Position numbers and translations under genes: made by a program
Part shown: one piece after another, positions 1 through 4,238 of the stretch
Numbering within the stretch: the stretch's first letter is position 1
Layout: every line of letters begins with the position of its first letter
NCBI GenBank assembly: GCA_964569765.1
Contig: CAZMVY010000223.1
Location: forward strand, 1-7,815
Reading direction: 5' to 3'
Source of the DNA: CAZMVY01 sp964569765
GTDB taxonomy: Bacteria; Planctomycetota; Phycisphaerae; UBA1845; PWPN01
DNA length: 7,815 nucleotides
Notes under the pieces: model-generated
What the model was told of the DNA's origin: nothing
Databases searched by the model: none
What the model saw: the letters and a program-made list of their open reading frames with translations, nothing else

Positions 1-13
1 CCTATTTTAGCAG

Positions 14-33
14 GAGTTATGACACCATAACTC
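14..33. repeat. 8-bp perfect inverted repeat (GAGTTATG / CATAACTC)
   Basis: Arms at 14-21 and 26-33 are exact reverse complements separated by ACAC. A G·T pair (13/34) could extend the stem by one. It lies about 90 bp upstream of the -10 box at 123-128. It could be a stem-loop ending an upstream gene outside the window or an operator dyad. There is no T-run after it on either strand, so an intrinsic terminator is not well supported. The pairing is seen directly; the role is unknown. Confidence 0.4.
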
Positions 34-122
34 TCTGACCGAAAACGGCACTAGAATACGCGAAAAACGAGCGGAGGGATACGAACCGCCGCCGACTGCC
101 GCGACCGGACACTTGTCGCGGG

Positions 123-128
123 TATAAT
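123..128 (+). promoter_or_regulatory. -10 box (TATAAT) for the secreted protease-like gene
   Basis: A perfect TATAAT hexamer stands out in GC-rich surroundings, 39 bp before the start codon at 168, which would give a leader of roughly 30 nt. No good -35 hexamer is visible at 16-18 bp spacing and there is no TGn extension, so an activator or an upstream A-tract might be needed. A CGAAAA-type A-tract occurs at 40-47 and at 61-69, and a 14-bp sequence including the second one (60-73) recurs upstream of mraZ. Confidence 0.45.
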
Positions 129-167
129 TGTACAGGCGGCGGTGTGCGCGGAAAGGAGCGTGCGGAA

Positions 168-1757
168 ATGCCGAACCGGAGTCCCTGGGCCCTCCTGAGA
201 CGAAGCGTGGTCGCCATCGCTGTGCTCGTGGGGGGGGGCACGGTCTGGGCCGGCGTACCGGCCCCCGCTCGAACTGCACCGTGGCAACGGCACGCGGTCG
301 ATCTGCGGCTGGCTGCCGGGTTGCGGATCCGCGCGATTCACGCCCCCGCGCAGGCGCCGGCAACCGTCGAGAAAACCGGACCGTCGACGACGGGCGCCGG
401 CCAGCAGGCCGTGCCGATCGACGGGTTCGTGCCCTATGTCGCCATCGCCCTTACCGACAAGAGCCGCCCTGGCGAGTTCGTCTTTGCCCACGTCCTGGCC
501 AGCAGCGTGGTCGGAAACCCGCTGAACGCGCCGCTGTCGCAGAACTACGCGATCGGCATTCTCGATACCGGCGGCACGGTGAACGTCATCGGTCACTGTG
601 ACCGGACTACGGTCGGGTTGACGAATGCCTGGCTCACGGGCAACACAATCACGATCGGCGGTGCGGGCGGACAGGTAGAGGCGGATATCACGCAGCCTCT
701 GGGGATGTTCGTCGCGGGTTTGCAGGCGATTGACCCGGCCACATTGCTCCTCGATACGACGCGGCTGCTCGGCCACTGGCACGTCAGCGCGGTGGTGCCG
801 CCGGAGCCGGCCTGCGGAGACCTGGTGGACATCCCGAGCACGGTCGGAACGGCCCTCGTCGCCTTTCGCAACGTGTGGATTCGCAACGACCACCCGCGAA
901 CCATTGTCCGCAACGGGGTGACCTATACGGGCCCCGAGGTAAGTGTTCACGTGCCGGGTGATACGACCGTGCCCGCGTACAGCCATGTGGTCGCGTTGGA
1001 TGTCCGGCCGACGACGCTCGCATCGGCGCTGGCTACGTCAGCGTACTTCATCTCGTTCGAGAACCTCGACGACTTCCGAACGCCCGGCATCCCGACGGCC
1101 CTGGTGGACCAGGAAGGCAGCCTGCCCACGGGGGGCTGGTTCGTCGCCAGCACGTGGATTCAGGAGGGTGCCCGCCCCGAGATCAACAAGCTCTTCATGG
1201 TGGATACGGGCGCGCAAATCTGCGTCGTGCGCTCCTTCGTCGCAGGTCAGCTCGGTCTGAACCCACAGCAACCGGAGTTCACCGTCGAGGTAGCCGGAGT
1301 TGCCGGCGATATCACGATCGCTCCGGGCTTCTACCTGGACTCGCTCAAGATCGACACCCTTGGCGTCGACCAACTGCAGTTCACACAGGTACCGACCATC
1401 ATTCTCGACGTGCCGTCCGTGGAGGGGGGCATCCTCGACGGCATCATCGGCACGAATGTGTTCTACAACCGCAATCTGGTCTTCAGACTGAACCTTACCG
1501 GCACCGCGAGGCTGGAAGTCTCCGACCCCGTCGTGCTCTACTACGGCGACTTCGACGTGGACGGCGACGTGGATCTTGCAGACTTCGGCCACTTCCAGGA
1601 CTGCGCGAACGGTCCGAACCGGCCGCCGAAACGAGGCGACTGCCAGGACGCCGATGCCGATCGTGACAATGACGTCGATACGGCCGACTTCCTGCAGTTT
1701 CAAGCCTGTTTCAACGGACCGAACCGACCCATCCGGGCCGAATGTCCCACCCGATAA
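168..1757 (+). CDS. Secreted bilobed aspartyl-protease-like protein with C-terminal dockerin-like calcium loops
   Basis: 529 residues from ATG 168. This start is preferred over the in-frame GTG at 144 because AAGGAG (153-158) lies 9 nt upstream of it and because it opens directly into a signal peptide. The signal peptide has Arg residues at 3, 11 and 12, a hydrophobic core at about 13-27, and likely cleavage near Ala28-Gly29. Two retropepsin/pepsin-type catalytic signatures are visible. Lobe 1 has ILDTGGTVNVI with Asp133. Lobe 2 has FMVDTGAQICVV with Asp346, followed at 421-432 by a second-half signature GGILDGIIGTNVF-like segment. The C-terminus carries two Asp-rich loops of the DxDxDxDxxDF type (about 460-473 and 494-508), each followed by a Cys and GPN. 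Such paired dockerin-like/EF-hand loops are common at the ends of exported planctomycete proteins. Lobe 1 has Gly rather than Ser/Thr/Ala after DTG, so its activity is uncertain. Substrate is unknown. It has its own promoter and is separated by 417 bp from the cluster downstream, so a link to division is not implied. Confidence 0.72.
   Translation: MPNRSPWALLRRSVVAIAVLVGGGTVWAGVPAPARTAPWQRHAVDLRLAAGLRIRAIHAPAQAPATVEKTGPSTTGAGQQAVPIDGFVPYVAIALTDKSRPGEFVFAHVLASSVVGNPLNAPLSQNYAIGILDTGGTVNVIGHCDRTTVGLTNAWLTGNTITIGGAGGQVEADITQPLGMFVAGLQAIDPATLLLDTTRLLGHWHVSAVVPPEPACGDLVDIPSTVGTALVAFRNVWIRNDHPRTIVRNGVTYTGPEVSVHVPGDTTVPAYSHVVALDVRPTTLASALATSAYFISFENLDDFRTPGIPTALVDQEGSLPTGGWFVASTWIQEGARPEINKLFMVDTGAQICVVRSFVAGQLGLNPQQPEFTVEVAGVAGDITIAPGFYLDSLKIDTLGVDQLQFTQVPTIILDVPSVEGGILDGIIGTNVFYNRNLVFRLNLTGTARLEVSDPVVLYYGDFDVDGDVDLADFGHFQDCANGPNRPPKRGDCQDADADRDNDVDTADFLQFQACFNGPNRPIRAECPTR
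230..238 (+). repeat. G9 homopolymer inside the signal-peptide coding region
   Basis: Nine consecutive G encode the end of Val-Gly-Gly-Gly in the h-region of the signal peptide. A one-base slip would put translation out of frame and abolish the protein. It may be a slippage-prone (phase-variable) tract or just a chance run in GC-rich DNA. It is also a place where a sequencing error could hide. Confidence 0.6.
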
Positions 1758-1779
1758 GGCCCGAGAGAACGCCAGACCG

Positions 1780-1837
1780 CGGCCGCGCGGCCGGCTGAGC
1801 CGGGATCCAACTCGGCCGATGCGCCGATGAAATCGGC
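1780..1837 (+). terminator. GC-rich stem-loops after the protease gene (possible terminator)
   Basis: Starting 22 bp after the stop codon there are three dyads. A 14-bp perfect palindrome CGGCCGCGCGGCCG lies at 1780-1793, CCGGC-TGA-GCCGG at 1791-1803, and GCCGAT-GAA-ATCGGC at 1823-1837 followed by TTACC. The first two overlap and cannot both form. None has a proper U-tract, so if termination happens here it is weak, Rho-assisted or of a tail-less type. Pairings are seen directly; the function is inferred. Confidence 0.3.
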
Positions 1838-1951
1838 TTACCGACCGTGATTGGCCGGGAGGTCAACAGGCAAGCCGGGGTTCCAATTCCCACGTTCTTG
1901 TGCGGACGGTATTTCGTCACGCTGCGCGCAATGGATAGAAGAACCCAATCC

Positions 1952-1980
1952 CTTGCGCTACTTGACTTCCGTAGCGCAAG
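1952..1980. repeat. 10-bp perfect inverted repeat bracketing a -35 box
   Basis: CTTGCGCTAC (1952-1961) and GTAGCGCAAG (1971-1980) are exact reverse complements with a 9-bp centre. The centre contains TTGACT (1962-1967), the -35 hexamer of a candidate promoter. The two half sites are 19 bp apart, near two helical turns, a geometry that suits a dimeric repressor or activator. No T-run follows, so a terminator is unlikely. Confidence 0.55.
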
Positions 1981-1989
1981 CGGTAGTAT
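1962..1989 (+). promoter_or_regulatory. Candidate promoter P1 upstream of mraZ
   Basis: TTGACT (1962-1967), a 16-bp spacer and TAGTAT (1984-1989) match the sigma-70 consensus at 5/6 and 4/6. It would give a leader of about 180 nt before mraZ. The inverted repeat at 1952-1980 covers the -35 box and most of the spacer, so a protein bound there would be expected to block or modulate it. Confidence 0.45.
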
Positions 1990-2022
1990 CGGTTCTCCAT
2001 GTGTTCATCGATCGTCGGCTGG

Positions 2023-2036
2023 GCGAAAAACGAGCG
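2023..2036 (+). repeat. 14-bp repeat GCGAAAAACGAGCG, second copy of 60-73
   Basis: The same 14 bases occur at 60-73. Both copies are non-coding and both lie about 45-50 bp upstream of a -10 box (123-128 and 2081-2086). In each place another CGAAAA lies at a near-helical distance (40 and 61, 21 bp apart; 2024 and 2035, 11 bp apart). This could be a shared activator or UP-type element. Confidence 0.4.
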
Positions 2037-2057
2037 AAAATTTTCCCGGTTCTGCCC

Positions 2058-2086
2058 TTGCAGTCTGGGGGACGAAGTGGTATATA
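2058..2086 (+). promoter_or_regulatory. Candidate promoter P2 upstream of mraZ
   Basis: TTGCAG (2058-2063), a 17-bp spacer and TATATA (2081-2086) form a moderate sigma-70 promoter; an overlapping TATAGT (2083-2088) is an alternative -10. AT-rich AAAATTTT at 2037-2044 lies where an UP element would be. Transcription would begin near 2093, giving a leader of about 80 nt before mraZ. TGG-type repeats run through its spacer and start site. Confidence 0.45.
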
Positions 2087-2112
2087 GTGGGTCAATGTCC
2101 TACCGGGTGGAA
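2066..2112 (+). promoter_or_regulatory. Possible MraZ boxes (TGG/TGGG repeats)
   Basis: TGGGG (2066), TGGTA (2078), TGGGT (2088) and TGGAA (2108) lie on one strand at steps of 12, 10 and 20 bp. MraZ proteins are known to bind TGGG-type direct repeats at 10-bp period upstream of their own gene. The copies here are degenerate, so this is a suggestion of autoregulation rather than a firm operator call. Confidence 0.35.
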
Positions 2113-2141
2113 CGGGATCGGTTGATCCTGAGTCGCCCGGT
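2102..2141 (+). other. Hairpin in the mraZ leader
   Basis: ACCGGG (2102-2107) pairs with CCCGGT (2136-2141). Inside this, 2113-2119 pairs with 2124-2130 over 7 bp (one G·U) around a GGTT loop. The 5-nt internal loops are TGGAA and AGTCG. It lies in the predicted leader 33 bp before the mraZ ATG, which has no visible Shine-Dalgarno sequence, so the fold may matter for translation. Confidence 0.4.
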
Positions 2142-2174
2142 GGCAAACGATCGCCGTAGTACCAGTTCTGACCC

Positions 2175-2654
2175 ATGCTGTACATCGGAAGGCATGAGCT
2201 CACGATCGATGAGAAAAAACGGCTTTCCATCCCGGCGTCAATCCGGAATGCGATGGATCGGGAAAAGGATGGTACGGGCTTCTACCTGGTGTTGGGCGAT
2301 CAGCCGCGAACCCTCTCGCTGTTCGCGAATCGGTACTTCCTCCGTTATGCGAAGCGGCTCGCCAACGAGATGGCGCCCGGTGCCGAGCGAGCGATGTTTG
2401 AGAAGGTGTTCTACTCGCACTGCGAGGAGCTCGAGATTGATAAGCAGGGACGTGTGGTCTTGCCGGAGTACATGCTGGAGGCGGCGAAGCTCGGCCGGTC
2501 GGTGTGCCTGACGGGTTCCCGTGACCATCTGGACCTGTGGAACCGGGATGATTACGAGGCGTTCATTGCGCAGAATCGCGACCAGATGATGGAACTGCAA
2601 AGGAAGGCGCGGCAGGCTTTGACGCAAATGGGTCGGGACCGTAGCGCGGATTGA
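2175..2654 (+). CDS. mraZ: MraZ, dcw-cluster transcriptional regulator
   Basis: 159 residues, slightly longer than the usual 140-150. MraZ is a DNA-binding protein made of two SpoVT-AbrB half-domains that form ring-shaped oligomers and in studied bacteria regulate the promoter of their own dcw cluster. Half-domain 1 is seen at about residues 7-50 (IDEKKRLSIPASIR) and half-domain 2 at about 83-125 (ELEIDKQGRVVLPEYM). The second has the full DxxGRxxLP signature. The first has DEKKR, with Lys in place of the usual Gly. A helical, Gln/Arg-rich tail follows from about 126. The start is fixed by an in-frame TGA at 2169-2171 directly upstream. No Shine-Dalgarno motif precedes it. It is the first gene of the cluster. 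A 585-bp gap before rsmH is unusually long for this pair, so co-transcription with rsmH is uncertain. Confidence 0.97.
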   Translation: MLYIGRHELTIDEKKRLSIPASIRNAMDREKDGTGFYLVLGDQPRTLSLFANRYFLRYAKRLANEMAPGAERAMFEKVFYSHCEELEIDKQGRVVLPEYMLEAAKLGRSVCLTGSRDHLDLWNRDDYEAFIAQNRDQMMELQRKARQALTQMGRDRSAD

Positions 2655-2660
2655 GACAAA

Positions 2661-2872
2661 CGGTCCGTCGGGTGCAGGAGGCACGCGGACCGCATGACAA
2701 GGGAATACGACGAGCGAGGTGGAGGTACAGGCTGCGGGGCTCCGATGCGCGGTCCGGAGCACCCGCAACCTGTCCGAATGTCCACAAGGCGCGGGCAGGT
2801 CTCGCGGTTGGTGTTGCATTGATCTGATGCACTCGAGCCTCGGAGCGAAGGGAGTCGCTCCGGCCCGAGTGC
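2661..2872 (+). ncRNA. Candidate structured RNA region after mraZ
   Basis: Three strong hairpins follow one another. Hairpin A (2661-2692) has a 7-bp outer stem CGGTCCG/CGGACCG and a 4-bp inner stem GTGC/GCAC closing an AGGAG loop. Hairpin B (2727-2773) has about 17 pairs with one C·A mismatch and one bulged A; its inner arms TGCGGG + GCTCCG pair with CGGAGC + CCCGCA around a 10-nt loop. Hairpin C has outer arms GCACTCG (2829-2835) and CGAGTGC (2866-2872), and inner arms CGGAGCGA (2841-2848) and TCGCTCCG (2855-2862) closing an AGGGAG loop. CGGTCCG occurs again in the loop/stem of B (2750-2756), so the 2686-2692 arm has two possible partners. No match to RNase P, SRP, tmRNA or 6S core motifs is seen. 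It may be a leader, attenuator or processed small RNA. Hairpin A starts 7 nt after the mraZ stop and could end that transcript, but has no U-tail. Confidence 0.35.
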
Positions 2873-2912
2873 CGCGTGGTCAGCCGCGAGCCGGACACAA
2901 CAGGACACGGCG

Positions 2913-3125
2913 ATGCTTACCGGCAGCGTTCGGATAGTCAGACGGCAGCTTGGGTTGTCGGCGACCGATTACGTGCCCGGGGATCACGGCGAGGATCTCG
3001 CGGCACATGTGGCGGAGCTGGAGCGGCGCGTGCGGCGCCTGAACGCACGAGGCGGCGCGTTCGCCTGCATCCGGCTCTCCCCAGACTTGCTCACATGGCG
3101 GGCGGCATCGGAGGCCACCGCGTAA
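2913..3125 (+). CDS. Possible small protein between mraZ and rsmH (hypothetical)
   Basis: 70 codons from ATG 2913 with AGGA (2902-2905) 7 nt upstream. I do not recognise the family. Codon third positions are mostly G or C, as in the neighbouring genes. The middle (about residues 24-45) is an acidic-then-basic amphipathic helix with AELERRVRRL, a possible short coiled coil. There is no signal peptide or membrane segment. A long hairpin starts 4 nt after its TAA. Against it: no known dcw protein belongs here, and a chance ORF of this length is easy in GC-rich DNA. If it is false, 2655-3239 is a 585-bp non-coding gap. Confidence 0.4.
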   Translation: MLTGSVRIVRRQLGLSATDYVPGDHGEDLAAHVAELERRVRRLNARGGAFACIRLSPDLLTWRAASEATA

Positions 3126-3129
3126 CGCA

Positions 3130-3178
3130 GGGAAGCCGGTCTTCAGGGACGAACGACCGCTTCCCACTATTATTGAGC
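3130..3178 (+). terminator. Strong hairpin after the small ORF, possible terminator or rsmH leader element
   Basis: GGGAAG (3130-3135) pairs with CTTCCC (3160-3165), CGGTC (3137-3141) with GACCG (3155-3159) and TTC (3142-3144) with GAA (3151-3153). That is 14 pairs with two single-base bulges and an AGGGAC loop. It begins 4 nt after the stop of the small ORF. The following ACTATTATTG is only partly T-rich, so termination would be weak. TATTAT (3169-3174) could instead be a -10 box for rsmH, but no matching -35 is seen. Confidence 0.4.
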
Positions 3179-3220
3179 GCCTCGTAGAAAATGCAAACGC
3201 AGGCGCGAACGACGCTCCCG

Positions 3221-3233
3221 CTGGGAGGCCCAG
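3221..3233 (+). promoter_or_regulatory. Ribosome binding site of rsmH held in a small hairpin
   Basis: CTGGG (3221-3225) pairs with CCCAG (3229-3233) around AGG. The Shine-Dalgarno GGGAGG (3223-3228) lies half in the 5' arm and half in the loop, 11 nt before the GTG start at 3240. Closing the stem would hide the site from the ribosome, so this may limit rsmH translation or be opened by a factor. Confidence 0.45.
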
Positions 3234-3239
3234 ACAGAC

Positions 3240-4169
3240 GTGGACGGGCAATGCCCCGAACACATACCAGTGCTGGCCGAGGCACTGTTGGAGCAGTTGG
3301 CCTTGCCACTCGGCGGTATTGTGGTAGACGCGACTGTTGGTTTGGGTGGACATTCGGCACGGTTGCTTGAGAAACTGGGTAAAGCTGGGCGATTGGTTGG
3401 GCTTGATGTTGATGAGGGGAATCTTGCCGTGGCCAAGGAACGGCTGGCTGCCTGGGCGGAGCAGGTAGTACTTCAGCGACGCAGCTTCGGCGAGTTGCGC
3501 GCAGTGCTGAATGAACTGGGAATGCCCGGCGTGCATGCGATCGTGGCTGATCTCGGGGTCAGTTCCAACCAGCTTCTCGATCCGTCCCGCGGCTTGAGCT
3601 TCGCGGAGGACGGGCCGCTGGATATGAGGCTCGATGATCGGCTGCCCACGACGGCTGCCGACCTGATCAATGCCCTTCCCGAGCGGGAGCTGGCCGACCT
3701 GTTCTATTTCAACGCTCAAGAGCGATTCAGTCGCCGCATCGCCAAACGAATCTGTCAGGAGCGGCGCAATGCCCGTATCCGGCGGACCGCCGAGCTTGCC
3801 CGGATTGTCTGCTCTGCAATCGGTGTGGATCCGCACTGCCGCAAGGCCAGGATACATCCTGCCACGCGGGTCTTTCTGGCGTTGCGGATGGCGGTCAACA
3901 GGGAGATTCCACAACTGGAATCGCTCCTGGAACAGGCGCCGGAGTGCCTGCTGCCGCCGGGTGGCGGTGGCGAGGGCGGCGGGCGCATTGCGGTGATCAG
4001 TTTCCACAGCGTCGAAGATGGAACCGTCAAACGGGATTTTCGGCGCCGCGAGGCGGCCGGCCAGTATTGCGTAGTGACCAGGAAGCCGATTGTGCCGGAT
4101 GCTGACGAGATCCGGCGAAACCCGAGGGCTCGAAGCGCCAAGTTGCGCGTGGCGCAGCGCGTGGCGTGA
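3240..4169 (+). CDS. rsmH: RsmH (MraW), 16S rRNA m4C1402 N4-methyltransferase
   Basis: 309 residues, normal family length. RsmH transfers a methyl group from S-adenosylmethionine to N4 of C1402 in the P-site region of 16S rRNA in the cytoplasm. All family hallmarks are present: EHIPVL near the N-terminus (7-12), SAM motif I VVDATVGLGGHS (28-39), LGVSSNQLLDPSRGLSF (105-121) with DGPLDMRLD (124-132), HPATRVFLALRMAVN (206-220), ISFHSVEDGTVK (253-264) and the C-terminal NPRARSAKLRVAQR (294-307). The GTG start at 3240 is chosen because the HxPVL motif sits at residues 8-12 as in the family, and GGGAGG lies 11 nt upstream. A Gly-rich insertion (GGGGEGGG, 241-248) precedes the ISFHS motif. It is followed after 69 bp by the LysM gene, so the two are probably co-transcribed. 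Confidence 0.98.
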   Translation: MDGQCPEHIPVLAEALLEQLALPLGGIVVDATVGLGGHSARLLEKLGKAGRLVGLDVDEGNLAVAKERLAAWAEQVVLQRRSFGELRAVLNELGMPGVHAIVADLGVSSNQLLDPSRGLSFAEDGPLDMRLDDRLPTTAADLINALPERELADLFYFNAQERFSRRIAKRICQERRNARIRRTAELARIVCSAIGVDPHCRKARIHPATRVFLALRMAVNREIPQLESLLEQAPECLLPPGGGGEGGGRIAVISFHSVEDGTVKRDFRRREAAGQYCVVTRKPIVPDADEIRRNPRARSAKLRVAQRVA

Positions 4170-4238
4170 AGGCCGAAGCGTCGGCGGGGGAAAAGAAAAA
4201 CACACCGGCAGGATGTGGATGCGAGCACGGAGGTTCTG

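Larger units (their letters stand above)
1758..2174 (+). other. Gene-free region between protease gene and mraZ
   Basis: No convincing coding sequence is seen. Open frames here lack family features and look like chance ORFs in GC-rich DNA. The first 80 bases hold GC-rich dyads that may end the protease transcript. The middle and right parts hold two candidate promoters, a strong inverted repeat, an AT-rich GAAAATTTTC palindrome (2036-2045) and a structured leader before mraZ. These are described separately. Confidence 0.7.

Noticed and set aside
19..30. AGGAG followed by ATG ACA CCA TAA near the window start
   Set aside because: A three-codon frame inside the inverted repeat 14-33; no reason to think it is translated.
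51..986. Long minus-strand open frame opposite the protease gene, 311 codons
   Set aside because: It is the antisense of a gene with clear DTG motifs and signal peptide; its product is Arg/Asp/His-rich without any recognisable domain, typical of shadow frames in GC-rich DNA.
1847..2125. Open frames of about 80-90 codons in the region before mraZ
   Set aside because: They overlap promoter elements and inverted repeats, lack ribosome sites and family features, and their composition is not like the neighbouring genes.
2694..2822. 42-codon frame (ATG 2694) preceded by AGGAGG at 2676-2681
   Set aside because: Spacing of 12 nt is long, codon third positions are not biased, and it runs through the strong hairpin at 2727-2773, so the RNA structure explains the sequence better. 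A leader peptide is not fully excluded.
2661..2912. RNase P RNA, SRP RNA, tmRNA or 6S RNA in the mraZ-rsmH gap
   Set aside because: The region is highly structured, but none of the conserved core sequences of these RNAs could be found by eye.
2880..4205. Minus-strand open frame of 441 codons opposite rsmH
   Set aside because: It is antisense to a gene with every RsmH signature and shows no domain of its own.
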